From positions 1-64,000 of the forward strand of contig CAMHNO010000001.1 in NCBI GenBank assembly GCA_946186575.1: a stretch of DNA of 64,000 bases, in the 5' to 3' direction. This DNA comes from an uncultured Prevotellaceae bacterium (GTDB lineage Bacteria > Bacteroidota > Bacteroidia > Bacteroidales > Muribaculaceae). Numbering within the stretch: position 1 is the stretch's first letter; each line of letters starts with the position of its first letter. Positions 33,609 to 42,548 of the stretch are shown piece by piece. The notes beneath the pieces are model-generated. The model did no database searches. It saw only the letters and a list, made by a program, of their open reading frames with translations, and was not told where the DNA came from. A program made the translations under genes and the position numbers.

Positions 33609-34072
33609 GATTTAGTGTTTTTATCTTGCTGCTTAAAGGTTACGGTGCGGTTGTACACGTAGTTGGCTATAGTGTAGACTACCATCGAAATCACCATTAC
33701 TATATTCTGTCCCGAATTCTCCATGGGAAGGAAAGGAATTGTGTCGACAGGAAGGTTCTTCCACCCCAAGCCCTCAAGCAAGAACAAGCTCACTGCGCCC
33801 TGCAAGAGCCAGCAGACGAAGAATCCACATCCAAACAATAGCGCCTCGCGCTTGAGATTGTTCTTGGTCTTGAAAACCCAGTTGCGGTTCCAAATGAAGC
33901 TGTTGATCACTCCAAGCACGTAGCCAATAATATTGGCGGCACCATAGGGCACTTCGAGCCACGTGTTGAGCAGATAGAATGAAATGGCAGTGATGAGAGT
34001 GTTCATCACACCAATCACCCCGTACTTAAAGAGCTGAATAATCGTTTTCTTGGCTTCGTCAATGGTCATCAT
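33605..34072 (-). CDS. GtrA family membrane protein
   Basis: A 155-residue protein with four membrane segments. The family motif is FKYGVIGVMNTLIT (about 15-28), followed by YVLGVINSFIWNRNWVFK and YTIANYVYNRTVTF. GtrA proteins are thought to help flip or modify lipid-linked sugars for cell-surface polysaccharides. Met1 or Met2 may be used. It starts 22 bp after the HAD gene and overlaps the repeat-protein gene by 4 bp. Confidence 0.9.
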   Translation of the reverse strand: MMTIDEAKKTIIQLFKYGVIGVMNTLITAISFYLLNTWLEVPYGAANIIGYVLGVINSFIWNRNWVFKTKNNLKREALLFGCGFFVCWLLQGAVSLFLLEGLGWKNLPVDTIPFLPMENSGQNIVMVISMVVYTIANYVYNRTVTFKQQDKNTKS

Positions 34073-34094
34073 CTCAAAAATCTTTACATATTAA

Positions 34095-34739
34095 TCATAA
34101 TCTAAGAAGCTCTTGTTCAAGCATTTCGAAAGAAGAAAAACTCCAGTCGGGATTGACGCAAGTTCCAAATCCCCATTCGACAAAGATAAATGGAATTCCA
34201 GCCTTATGAGCCTGATCGCAGTCGGCTTGTGTATCGCCCACATAGGCTGGAGCACTCAGGCGGTAGCGCTGCTTCATGTAGAGCAAGTTGTCGCACTTGC
34301 TCACAGGCCTTTCACCTTGAGTGAGCAAGCCTTTAAAAAGGTGCTGGGTTGAAGTGACATTAACAAAATTCACAAGACCGCGAGACGAGCAATTGCTTAG
34401 CAAGAACAAGCTGTAGCTACTGTGAAGACTCTCAAGCCCGGCTATCACATTGGGGTAAAGCACGCCACCCAACCGTGGCATCATTTCATATTCATGACGC
34501 TCAAGCTCCTGCAGGAACAATCTGTTGTCAACTCCCATGTGCCCACCAAGCAAGTGGCTCATGATATCGCTGATGCTCATTCCCATGAACTGTTCCAAGT
34601 CACGGCCTGTGAAATGAGCTTCTATACCAAAGTCGGCGCAAGTTGCATTCCAGACCTGGGCATAGGACTCGGTTGCATTCCACAAAGTGCCATCCATGTC
34701 GAATATCAAGGAATCAATATTTAGGAATATGCCATGCAT
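34095..34739 (-). CDS. HAD superfamily hydrolase (phosphoglycolate-phosphatase-like)
   Basis: A 214-residue cytoplasmic phosphatase. Motif I is FDMDGT (Asp14, Asp16), motif II FLLSNCS, the motif III lysine precedes CDNLLYMKQRY, and motif IV is YVGDTQADCDQA. A helical cap sits between motifs I and II. Substrate unknown; small sugar phosphates or phosphoglycolate are typical for this branch. It lies between gldH and gtrA in a tightly spaced minus-strand series. Confidence 0.9.
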   Translation of the reverse strand: MHGIFLNIDSLIFDMDGTLWNATESYAQVWNATCADFGIEAHFTGRDLEQFMGMSISDIMSHLLGGHMGVDNRLFLQELERHEYEMMPRLGGVLYPNVIAGLESLHSSYSLFLLSNCSSRGLVNFVNVTSTQHLFKGLLTQGERPVSKCDNLLYMKQRYRLSAPAYVGDTQADCDQAHKAGIPFIFVEWGFGTCVNPDWSFSSFEMLEQELLRL

Positions 34740-34767
34740 GGAGGAGAAGATTATGAAACAGAAAAAA

Positions 34768-35274
34768 TCACTTGTTGGGAGTAACTATAATTCCTATATC
34801 GCTCACATTCTTGATTAAATCGCAGTTTTTCATAGCCTGCCACACCACCACAGTTCCCACCTGAGCTGGTGTCACATCCTGTGCAACCACAACACTCGAC
34901 TGATAGAGGGCGCCAAATCCCGACCCCAACCAGTTGCCATAACCATCACTCAACTCAAAATCAATATTGCTGCGCGAAACATTTTTCACACTATCAACCA
35001 AGTCAACCACGAGACTGAGATTAGTGTACTGGTAATCGTTGTTGTGGCGAATGGCGAGCGCAATGTCGTAATGCATTGCCGAATCGGCATACTCAGGCTG
35101 GAAACTAATGGGCATCGACTTTTTCCAGCCGCTATCGGGCAATGTCTTGAACTGTGCTGTTGAGTCTTGCCCAAACGAACACCCGTTAAGGCAAGACAAA
35201 GCACAAATCAGTATTGCAACTGCAACTGCTGCAACAGAACATCGACCCGATATTATATCCCTTGCAAAATGCAT
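34768..35274 (-). CDS. gldH: Gliding-motility-type lipoprotein GldH
   Basis: A 168-residue protein with a lipoprotein signal (lipobox LNGC, Cys32). The mature part shows GldH features: an N-terminal WKKSMPISFQP stretch, AIRHNNDYQYTNLSLVVDLVDS, and DGYGNWLGSGFG. GldH is needed for gliding in Flavobacterium; many non-gliding Bacteroidota keep it next to housekeeping genes. Here it follows ricT by 2 bp, so it is part of the rny-ricT gene series. Together with sprA it indicates a type IX secretion-related machine. Confidence 0.85.
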   Translation of the reverse strand: MHFARDIISGRCSVAAVAVAILICALSCLNGCSFGQDSTAQFKTLPDSGWKKSMPISFQPEYADSAMHYDIALAIRHNNDYQYTNLSLVVDLVDSVKNVSRSNIDFELSDGYGNWLGSGFGALYQSSVVVAQDVTPAQVGTVVVWQAMKNCDLIKNVSDIGIIVTPNK

Positions 35275-35276
35275 TA

Positions 35277-36620
35277 CTATTTATTATCCTGCTGTGGTTT
35301 GCGATCTTGACGCTTAGAATTTCTTGAAGAGTTGGCATCGTTGCGACGCGGCCTGAACTCTCTTTTCCCAGCAACCGACTTGCCTTCACCTGCCATGGCC
35401 GATTTGGAATCCTGCCTCCTGGGCCGAGAAGCCTTGCGATTGTCTCGCTCAGGCGATGACGACTTGGGCTGAACGTCGGCACTGTCCTTTCCAGGTCTTG
35501 ATGCCTTGTTCTTCTTCTTTTTCTTTCGCTTAGTTTTATCAAAACGGCTAATGCTGTCCTGACCCACAAGGTCGCCATAGGCACTTCGCTCGACTGCTGC
35601 AAATTCTGTGTCTATCAATTTGTCGGGCTTAATGCCCTCTTTGTTGAGCTTAATAACCTCTTCAACCCGCTCGGGCGATATTGTGACCAAGTCGGTGGGA
35701 ACACCCTTTTGAGTAGAATAAGTGATCTCGCGCTTCAGGATATCAGTCTTGAAGTGATAATAGCTGTTTTCGCTCGTTTCAAGCACAATGTCGCGCCGTG
35801 GCAACGACTTAGAGGCTTCGACATAAGTGTCAACCTCAAAATTGATGCAGCACTTGAGCTTGGCACACTGCCCGGCGAGCTTCTGCGGATTAAGCGACAC
35901 CTCTTGATAACGTGCAGCGCTTGTGGCTACCGAGACAAAGGTGCTCATCCAGCTGGCACAGCACAAGGGCCTGCCACAGGGGCCTATGCCACCAATGCGA
36001 CCTGCCTCTTGCCTCGCACCTATCTGCTTCATCTCAACCCTGATCTTGAACACGTCGGCCAGCACCTTAATCAGCTGGCGAAAGTCGACACGACCATCGG
36101 CAATATAGTAGAAAATCGCCTTGTTGCCATCGCCCTGATATTCCACATCACCAATCTTCATCTCAAGCCCAAGGTCCTTGGCAATTTTCCTGGATCGAAT
36201 CATGGTGTCGGTCTCCTTAGCCTTTGCTTGCTCAAAACGCTCAAGGTCGGCAGGTTTAGCCTTGCGAAACACCCTCAAGATTTCGGCATCGGGACGCAGG
36301 CGCGTGCGCTTCATCTGCAATTTCACAAGGCTGCCTGTGAGCGCAACGGTGCCAATATCGTGCCCTGGATTGGCCTCTACCGCCACGACGTCGCCCTGCT
36401 TGAGGTCGAGCTTTGCCGAGTTGCGATAGAATCCCCTCCTGGTGTTTTTGAAATGGACTTCCACAATGTCGAAGTCGTTTTTTCCGCCAGGCACATCGTC
36501 GAGCCAGTTGTAGCTCATGAGGTTAGAACGGCTGTTGGCACAGCAACCTGCTTGGCACTTATCGCATGCCTTGCCACACCCGAGACTATCTTGATTATTC
36601 AACTGATTCATGTCACTCAT
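35277..36620 (-). CDS. ricT: PSP1/RicT-type regulatory iron-sulfur protein
   Basis: A 447-residue protein. An N-terminal cysteine-rich segment (GCGKACDKCQAGCC) precedes the PSP1 domain, which carries the RicT cysteine signature GPCGRPLCCASW and CAKLKCCINFE. In Bacillus, RicT (YaaT) joins RicA and RicF in a [4Fe-4S] complex that directs RNase Y cleavage. The last 110 residues are a Lys/Arg-rich, low-complexity tail. The gene begins 21 bp after rny, so the RNase Y partner and the nuclease are probably made together, a good functional match. Confidence 0.9.
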   Translation of the reverse strand: MSDMNQLNNQDSLGCGKACDKCQAGCCANSRSNLMSYNWLDDVPGGKNDFDIVEVHFKNTRRGFYRNSAKLDLKQGDVVAVEANPGHDIGTVALTGSLVKLQMKRTRLRPDAEILRVFRKAKPADLERFEQAKAKETDTMIRSRKIAKDLGLEMKIGDVEYQGDGNKAIFYYIADGRVDFRQLIKVLADVFKIRVEMKQIGARQEAGRIGGIGPCGRPLCCASWMSTFVSVATSAARYQEVSLNPQKLAGQCAKLKCCINFEVDTYVEASKSLPRRDIVLETSENSYYHFKTDILKREITYSTQKGVPTDLVTISPERVEEVIKLNKEGIKPDKLIDTEFAAVERSAYGDLVGQDSISRFDKTKRKKKKKNKASRPGKDSADVQPKSSSPERDNRKASRPRRQDSKSAMAGEGKSVAGKREFRPRRNDANSSRNSKRQDRKPQQDNK

Positions 36621-36641
36621 GATGCAAGTGTGTGAAATCGA

Positions 36642-38186
36642 TTATTTAGCAAAGCTCACTGCGCGCGTCTCGCGAATGACAGTGATGCGCACTTGCCCTG
36701 GATAGGTCATTTCATCCTGAATCTTCTGAGCTATCTCGGTCGAGAGTTTCTCGGTCTCCTGGTCGCTAATCTTGTCGGCACCGACAATGACTCTGAGCTC
36801 ACGTCCTGCCTGGATGGCATAGGTCTTTACAACTCCAGGATAGGACATTGCCAGTTTTTCAAGGTCGTTAAGGCGCTTGATGTAGGCCTCAACCACCTCG
36901 CGGCGAGCGCCAGGTCGTGCTCCAGAGATGGCGTCGCACACTTGAACGATGGGAGCATAGAGGCTTGTGGCCTCCTCCTCGTCGTGGTGCGCGCCAATGG
37001 CATTGCAGATGTCGGATTTCTCCTTATATTTCTCGGCAAGTTTCATGCCCAGCTGAGCATGTGGCAGTTCGGGCTCATCATCGGGCACCTTGCCAATGTC
37101 GTGAAGCAGTCCGGCACGGCGAGCTTTCTTGGGATTAAGACCAAGTTCGCTTGCCATAACGGCACACAGGTTAGCTGTCTCGCGTGAGTGTTGCAGCAGG
37201 TTCTGCCCATAGCTCGAGCGATATTTCATCTTACCAATGAGCCTTATCAGCTCAGGATGCAGCCCATGAATGCCCAAGTCGATGGCTGTGCGCTTACCGG
37301 TTTCGATGATTTCTTCTTCAACCTGCTTGCGCACCTTGGCAACCACCTCCTCGATGCGTGCAGGATGTATGCGGCCGTCGGCCACAAGCTGGTGCAGGGC
37401 CAAGCGTGCGATTTCTCTGCGCACGGGGTCGAAGCTCGAGAGTACAATGGCCTCAGGTGTGTCGTCGACAATAATCTCGATGCCAGTAGCCGACTCCAGC
37501 GCCCTGATGTTGCGACCTTCACGACCGATAATGCGGCCTTTCATCTCATCGTTATCGATGTGGAATACTGTGACAGCATTTTCGATTGCAGTTTCGGTTG
37601 CCACTCGCTGTATGGTAGCGACTATAATGCGCTTGGCCTCCTTGTTGGCAGTGAGTTTTGCATCGTCCATAATGTCGTTGATGTAGCTGGCAGCAGTTGT
37701 CTTTGCCTCGTCCTTGAGCGACTCAACAAGTTTCTCTTTAGCTTCCTCGGCCGAGAGACCACTCACGTGCTCAAGCGTGTCACGAACCTTCTTTTCCATT
37801 TTATCAACATCCTTTTTGCGATCCTCAAGAACCGCAATCTGGTTGTCAAGATTCACTTTGAGTGCGTCGGCTTCGCTTTTCTTGCGCTGCAGCTCCTGTT
37901 GCTGCTGATTCACTTGTATCTCTCGTTGCTTGAGTTTAGCCTCACTTGATTGCACCTTGGCAAGTCGGGCATTTGCCTGCTTTTCGCTTTCGCTCTTGAT
38001 TGCAAGCCCCTCTTCCTTACCTTTAAGAACCTCGTTGTTTTTGAGAACTTCGGCCTCAAGTTTTGCTTTCTCAACAATTGTGTGAGCTTGTGATTTCGCG
38101 CTCCGTTTAGAAATCATGTTTGCAATTATTGCACCTACAACAAGTCCCACAATTGCCACTACAATGTAAATTACTATATCATCCAT
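36642..38186 (-). CDS. rny: Ribonuclease Y
   Basis: A 514-residue membrane-anchored endoribonuclease that starts mRNA decay. An N-terminal membrane helix (about residues 4-26) is followed by a long coiled-coil (30-200), a KH RNA-binding domain ([15 protein letters not shown]) and an HD domain with the metal-binding HD pair in [13 protein letters not shown] chose ATG at 38186 ([10 protein letters not shown]) because it puts the membrane helix at the N terminus as in other RNase Y; the longer frame adds 16 residues. It is upstream of ricT and downstream of a structured spacer. Confidence 0.96.
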   Translation of the reverse strand: MDDIVIYIVVAIVGLVVGAIIANMISKRSAKSQAHTIVEKAKLEAEVLKNNEVLKGKEEGLAIKSESEKQANARLAKVQSSEAKLKQREIQVNQQQQELQRKKSEADALKVNLDNQIAVLEDRKKDVDKMEKKVRDTLEHVSGLSAEEAKEKLVESLKDEAKTTAASYINDIMDDAKLTANKEAKRIIVATIQRVATETAIENAVTVFHIDNDEMKGRIIGREGRNIRALESATGIEIIVDDTPEAIVLSSFDPVRREIARLALHQLVADGRIHPARIEEVVAKVRKQVEEEIIETGKRTAIDLGIHGLHPELIRLIGKMKYRSSYGQNLLQHSRETANLCAVMASELGLNPKKARRAGLLHDIGKVPDDEPELPHAQLGMKLAEKYKEKSDICNAIGAHHDEEEATSLYAPIVQVCDAISGARPGARREVVEAYIKRLNDLEKLAMSYPGVVKTYAIQAGRELRVIVGADKISDQETEKLSTEIAQKIQDEMTYPGQVRITVIRETRAVSFAK

Positions 38187-38207
38187 TTTAAAACTTAAAT
38201 TATATAA

Positions 38208-38400
38208 AAAATAAAAAAGCACAACTCGCCGCATCGTGGCATCACCATCATCCAGAGCGATTGTGATGCATGCGCCGGGAAGTGCAGGAACCTATTTTTA
38301 ATTCAATATATTAACATGTGCTCTAATCAGGGCTTCGAAGCTGGTCTCCATCAATCACGACTCCGATTAATCATCAACCAGCCGCAGTGCCACAGAAAAA
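38208..38400 (-). ncRNA. Structured RNA candidate between zapA and rny (6S RNA-like)
   Basis: The 225-bp spacer has no ORF but holds strong inverted repeats: 38230-38234/38270-38274 with 38239-38245/38263-38269 (a 12-bp interrupted stem) and 38340-38345/38377-38382. On the minus strand it ends in a T-rich run directly after GTTGTGC (plus 38204-38220). Gene order zapA-RNA-rny recalls the zapA-ssrS arrangement and, as far as I remember, annotated 6S RNA in Bacteroidota. The 6S consensus bulge could not be checked by eye, so the identity is inference. Confidence 0.45.
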
Positions 38401-38411
38401 GCGACATGATT

Positions 38412-38711
38412 TTATATCTTAACAACCACGTCGTCGAGTTGCTTCTCAAACGCGGTAAGAAAATTGTTCACAGCGACATTTTGATTATAAGACTTTGAAT
38501 AAAGTCTTGCAAACTGGAATGCAACCATGGCCATCACCTTTTGAGAGGAGTCCTCTCCCTGGAATTTTGCAATCCATTTGCGCCACAAGGTGTTGACCAG
38601 TTTTTCAGCTTCGCGATAGTTCTCTTCTTCATTGCGTGCTATAGTCAGCGCAATGGGGTCGACATCGGCTATTCTGATTAATATGTTCAGGTTGTTATCG
38701 TTAGTTGCCAT
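38412..38711 (-). CDS. zapA: Cell division protein ZapA
   Basis: A 99-residue protein with the ZapA layout: an N-terminal beta-strand region (LNILIRIADVDPIALTIARNEE) and a helical segment (YREAEKLVNTLWRKW) leading into a coiled C-terminal part. ZapA cross-links FtsZ filaments at the division ring. A small coiled-coil gene lies 9 bp upstream, and the structured RNA candidate follows directly. Confidence 0.88.
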   Translation of the reverse strand: MATNDNNLNILIRIADVDPIALTIARNEEENYREAEKLVNTLWRKWIAKFQGEDSSQKVMAMVAFQFARLYSKSYNQNVAVNNFLTAFEKQLDDVVVKI

Positions 38712-38720
38712 AATCTTGCA

Positions 38721-39014
38721 TCACTGATTTAGTTGAGAGATGCACTTGTCAATGTCCTGCACCAGCTTGGAGATTCTGCTTCTGGCTTGCTTGACGTCGT
38801 CAAGATTGGGACTAATTACACGAGCCATGGTCAAATATTCAATTTGTTGCCTCATTTGCTCGTTTTCTTTCTTCAATTGCTCAATTTCTTCAAGGAGTTG
38901 CGTCTTTTCATCGGCCTGCGCTTTGCTAATTTCGTGCAGCGCATGGTATTTTTCAACCAAGATATTACTCTTGCTGATTAGTCTAACCAATGTTTGTTGC
39001 AACTCATTTGCCAT
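38721..39014 (-). CDS. Small coiled-coil protein (ZapB-like)
   Basis: A 97-residue, almost wholly alpha-helical protein with heptads rich in Glu, Lys, Gln and Leu (LLEEIEQLKKENEQMRQQIEYL). It has no signal peptide. In size, coiled-coil content and position just before zapA it resembles ZapB, which bridges ZapA and MatP in proteobacteria; sequence homology is not claimed. A good promoter lies 20-50 bp upstream, so this gene opens the zapA-rny-ricT-gldH series. Confidence 0.75.
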   Translation of the reverse strand: MANELQQTLVRLISKSNILVEKYHALHEISKAQADEKTQLLEEIEQLKKENEQMRQQIEYLTMARVISPNLDDVKQARSRISKLVQDIDKCISQLNQ

Positions 39015-39033
39015 AGTTCTCCAAAAAATCAGA

Positions 39034-39065
39034 CAAAATTAGCAAAAATTCTTGACTGAGGCAAA
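39034..39065 (-). promoter_or_regulatory. Promoter of the zapB-like/zapA genes
   Basis: On the minus strand, TTTG (39062-39065) and TAATTTTG (39034-39041) are separated by 20 bp. Confidence 0.7.
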
Positions 39066-39112
39066 GAATCTGGTGATTTTTGGTGTTTTTAGACAAAAAA
39101 ACTTATTTGCCA

Positions 39113-40963
39113 CTACTCTTTATGAGCATTTTGTGACAAATATTGTGATATTGCACTGGTGAACTGTCGCCAATATCGCTCGGTCTTAACCTCTGCCACA
39201 CCATATAGAGTTGCAAATTGTGCCTTAGTAGTGGGTTTCTCAGCAGCCATTATCATGAGCACTTTGTCGCTGAACACCACATAGGGTGGCACTCCAGCAG
39301 CCTTAGCTATTGCGCTGCGTGTGCCACGCAGCACATCAAATAGCGCCTCGTCAACCCCATCTTCAAGGTCAAGACTTCTTCCTTTCTTAACTCGCGTGGA
39401 CTTGGGCTTTTTGTTATTGTCTGTGACACGATTTTCATAGTAAAATCTTGATAGCATGACACTGCTCCTGCCATATAGCACCTCATTGCCGAAGTCGGTG
39501 ATTTTCAAGTGGTCACCATCTTCATAGGCTATGTAGATTAGCCCCAGTTGCAGCATCTGCAACAGGTAAGCATTCCACATGGCCTGCGACAGGTCTCGCC
39601 CCACGCCGTATGTTTTTATCTTATCATACCCCTTAGCAACGATTTCACTCTTCCGTGACCCTCGCAGGATGTCGATGAGAGTCATGAACCCCACGTTCTG
39701 ACCGGTGCGTGCCATGGCACTCATTGCCATCTGGCACAGAGCAGTGCCATCGAACCTATCGGGCGGATTGTTGCACACGTCGCAGTTGTGGCAGTCATGA
39801 TCGTAGCGCTCATTAAAATAGCTCAACAGCATGCGCCTACGACATACTGTTGCCTCAGCAAACTGCTGCATTCTGTTTAGCTTTTCTATTTCAACCAACG
39901 TCTGTCCTGAATCATGGGCAAAGCTCATTAACGTCTTAACATCTCCAAACGAATAAAACATCAATGCATCAGCCTTGAGGCCATCACGACCTGCACGACC
40001 AATCTCCTGATAATAACTCTCGATGTTTTTGGGCATGTTGCTATGTATAATCCATCTGATGTTGCTCTTGTCAATGCCCATTCCAAAAGCAATTGTAGCA
40101 CAAATAATTGCCAGGTCATCATTGATGAACTCCTGCTGTATTTTAAGTTTTTCGCTTGTTGGAAGACCTGCATGAAAAGCCTTAGCTCTAATTCCAAGCA
40201 CATTGAGGTTGTGAGCAAGGGTCTCAGTGTTTTTCCGACTCAGACAATAAATTATTCCACTCTGCCCATTATGCTTTTCAATGAAATCGACAATTCGTCC
40301 AAGCTTCTGCTTTCCACTAAGTCCACTCACCACACTCAGTGAGATGTTAGGACGGTCAAGTGATTTAATAAACAACTTGGCGTCAGGAATGTTCAGTTGC
40401 TTTTTAATGTCGATGCGCGTGAGCCTGTCGGCAGTTGCAGTAAGAGCCAGAATCGGCACGCCCGGGAAGCGTTCCTTAACCAAAAACAGCTGGCTGTATT
40501 CTGGCCTGAAATCATGGCCCCAGTGCGATATGCAATGAGCTTCATCGATGGCAATGAGACTGACGGCCAAGTCTTGCGACCACTTGTTCATGTCTTCAAG
40601 CAACCGCTCGGGCGAGATGTAAAGGAGCTTCACATTCTGTGCACACACATTATCAATGACATTCCTGTTTTGCGCCTCGGTCTGCATGCTATTAACCGAT
40701 GCTGCAGGAATCCCGTTGGCAATTAATGCATCGACCTGGTCTTTCATCAAGGCCAGCAGTGGAGACACAACAATCACACAACCCGGGGAGAGCAATGCCG
40801 GAATCTGGAAACACAGCGACTTGCCACCGCCTGTAGGCATAATAGCCACAGCATCACCACCTTGCATCACATGTTCTATCACTTGATACTGCAAGGGATG
40901 AAAAGAATCATAGCCGTAAAACCTTTTCAGGACTGCAAGAGCTTTTTGCTTGAGGCCGTGCAT
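39113..40963 (-). CDS. recQ: ATP-dependent DNA helicase RecQ
   Basis: A 616-residue 3'-5' helicase for recombination and fork repair. Helicase motifs: Q-region YDSFHPLQYQ, Walker A MPTGGGKS, DEAH-type IDEAHCISHWGHDFRPEY, ATATADRL, and motif VI QEIGRAGRDG. The RecQ zinc site (CRRRMLLSYF...CHNCDVC), winged helix and a C-terminal HRDC domain follow. I chose ATG at 40963 (MHGLKQKAL); the longer frame would start near the end of the upstream gene. It follows the sugar transferase gene on the same strand. Confidence 0.96.
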   Translation of the reverse strand: MHGLKQKALAVLKRFYGYDSFHPLQYQVIEHVMQGGDAVAIMPTGGGKSLCFQIPALLSPGCVIVVSPLLALMKDQVDALIANGIPAASVNSMQTEAQNRNVIDNVCAQNVKLLYISPERLLEDMNKWSQDLAVSLIAIDEAHCISHWGHDFRPEYSQLFLVKERFPGVPILALTATADRLTRIDIKKQLNIPDAKLFIKSLDRPNISLSVVSGLSGKQKLGRIVDFIEKHNGQSGIIYCLSRKNTETLAHNLNVLGIRAKAFHAGLPTSEKLKIQQEFINDDLAIICATIAFGMGIDKSNIRWIIHSNMPKNIESYYQEIGRAGRDGLKADALMFYSFGDVKTLMSFAHDSGQTLVEIEKLNRMQQFAEATVCRRRMLLSYFNERYDHDCHNCDVCNNPPDRFDGTALCQMAMSAMARTGQNVGFMTLIDILRGSRKSEIVAKGYDKIKTYGVGRDLSQAMWNAYLLQMLQLGLIYIAYEDGDHLKITDFGNEVLYGRSSVMLSRFYYENRVTDNNKKPKSTRVKKGRSLDLEDGVDEALFDVLRGTRSAIAKAAGVPPYVVFSDKVLMIMAAEKPTTKAQFATLYGVAEVKTERYWRQFTSAISQYLSQNAHKE

Positions 40964-41006
40964 CGAACATTTTTTTAAAGAGAAAGACACACATTTATTC
41001 TCGCTG

Positions 41007-42389
41007 TCACATGGCATTCTGCTCGCCGCGAATGGCATTTACAACAGTAAGGAACATAATCTTAAGGTCGAGCATGAAGTTCCAGTTCTCGGCATACCAC
41101 ACATCAAACTCGACGCGCTTCTCCATCTTCCACAGCTCGTCGGTTGGCCCACGGAAGCCATTGACCTGGGCCCAGCCTGTGATGCCGGGCTTGATTGTGT
41201 GACGCAGCATGTATTTGTCGATGAGCTCGCAATACTGCTGAGTTTGCTGCACCATGTGTGGCCTGGGGCCCACAATTGACATGTCGCCCATTAAAACATT
41301 GATGAACTGCGGCAGCTCGTCGAGGCTCGTTTTCCTGAGGAAATTGCCAAACTTGGTCTTGCGCGGGTCGTCTTTGGTGGCCTGCAATGAGTCGCTCATG
41401 TCGTTAATCCTCATAGAGCGGAACTTGAGACACTTGAACGACTTGCCGCGATAGCCGGTGCGGTCCTGCTTGAAGAATACCGGCCCTGGCGATGAAAGTT
41501 TCACCCCAATGGCGATGGGCAAGAAAATGAGCGGTGAGAACAATAGCACGACCGACGACACTATCAGGTCGACGGCTCGCTTAACAGCCTTATTGAAAGG
41601 ATTGTTAAGGGGTTGCGGACGAATGGACAGAACCGGCACGGTGCCAAAGTTCTCAATATCAAACCTGCGTGAGATGTACTTGCTGAACTGTGGCACATAG
41701 AAGAAATCGATGGCATTGCGCTCGGCAAGGCTGATGATTTGTTGCAGATCTTGCTTGTCGTTCTCAGGAATAGCGCAATAAATCTCATCGATGGGAGTGG
41801 CTCCTACAAAGGCCTCGAGCTCGCTCACCGGTCCTTTGTAGGAAGGGATGTCGGGGGCCGGCTCGTCGTTGAAGAACCCAACGATGTGATAACCGTAACC
41901 CTGGTCTTTCTCGAGTTGCTGCATGAGCCTGAGTGCGGCTTCGCTTGCCGCACCACCTATTATGACAATCTTTTTATAGTTGAATCCCTTGCTGCGGTAC
42001 CACTTGAGCAATTTGCGCGAAATAATCCACCACACACTCAATGAGGCTGCGAATATCCCGTAGAAGAGAATCATTGTTTGCCACGAAAAAGCTCTGTCGA
42101 CAAACGAAGAAAGCATCAAGAAGATGACCGCATGAAAAATGACATACTTGACAAGCAAGATAAGCACACGGTCGATGTAGACCACTCGCTTGTCGTGCAG
42201 AGTACTCAGCACATAGACAACAACAAGAAAAGCAAGGTTGATCATCAACCACACTTGCTTGTCATAGAAAGGCTGGGTTCTGATGTCGGTGATTAAACAT
42301 GTAATGACATAGGAGGCATTGAGTACAATAAAATCAATGACCAGAAATATCCAGCGTATGAATTGACCATATCGGCCCTTACTCTTCAA
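41007..42389 (-). CDS. Undecaprenyl-phosphate sugar phosphotransferase (WcaJ/WbaP type)
   Basis: A 460-residue membrane protein. Four N-terminal helices (residues 8-125) are followed by a Rossmann-like CoA-binding/PglD-like domain ([14 protein letters not shown]) and the C-terminal bacterial sugar transferase domain ([78 protein letters not shown]). It transfers a hexose-1-phosphate to undecaprenyl phosphate, the first step of exopolysaccharide or O-unit synthesis. It lies apart from the rml operon. An inverted-repeat region lies in its leader. Confidence 0.94.
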   Translation of the reverse strand: MKSKGRYGQFIRWIFLVIDFIVLNASYVITCLITDIRTQPFYDKQVWLMINLAFLVVVYVLSTLHDKRVVYIDRVLILLVKYVIFHAVIFLMLSSFVDRAFSWQTMILFYGIFAASLSVWWIISRKLLKWYRSKGFNYKKIVIIGGAASEAALRLMQQLEKDQGYGYHIVGFFNDEPAPDIPSYKGPVSELEAFVGATPIDEIYCAIPENDKQDLQQIISLAERNAIDFFYVPQFSKYISRRFDIENFGTVPVLSIRPQPLNNPFNKAVKRAVDLIVSSVVLLFSPLIFLPIAIGVKLSSPGPVFFKQDRTGYRGKSFKCLKFRSMRINDMSDSLQATKDDPRKTKFGNFLRKTSLDELPQFINVLMGDMSIVGPRPHMVQQTQQYCELIDKYMLRHTIKPGITGWAQVNGFRGPTDELWKMEKRVEFDVWYAENWNFMLDLKIMFLTVVNAIRGEQNAM

Positions 42390-42415
42390 GATGATATAGG
42401 AGTTTGTGGGTGTTT

Positions 42416-42534
42416 ATAATGCACAACGCTTAATGCACAACACACAATTCATTAGGTTCTGAGCTTTACGTTCTCTTTTAGGAACAAACATGCCCTGACC
42501 TGACCTAACAGAGATTGTGCATTATGCATTAAGC
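42416..42534. repeat. Inverted repeat pair flanking a 74-bp core
   Basis: ATAATGCACAA (42416-42426) and GCTTAATGC (42428-42436) on the left match TTGTGCATTAT (42515-42525) and GCATTAAGC (42526-42534) on the right. The arms are themselves made of TAATGCA-like units. Confidence 0.7.
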
Positions 42535-42548
42535 ATAGCGATTTTGAA

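Noticed and set aside
40964..41038. 25-residue N-terminal extension of RecQ
   Set aside because: It overlaps the end of the upstream gene and adds Cys/Ser-rich sequence not seen in RecQ; the start at 40963 is normal.
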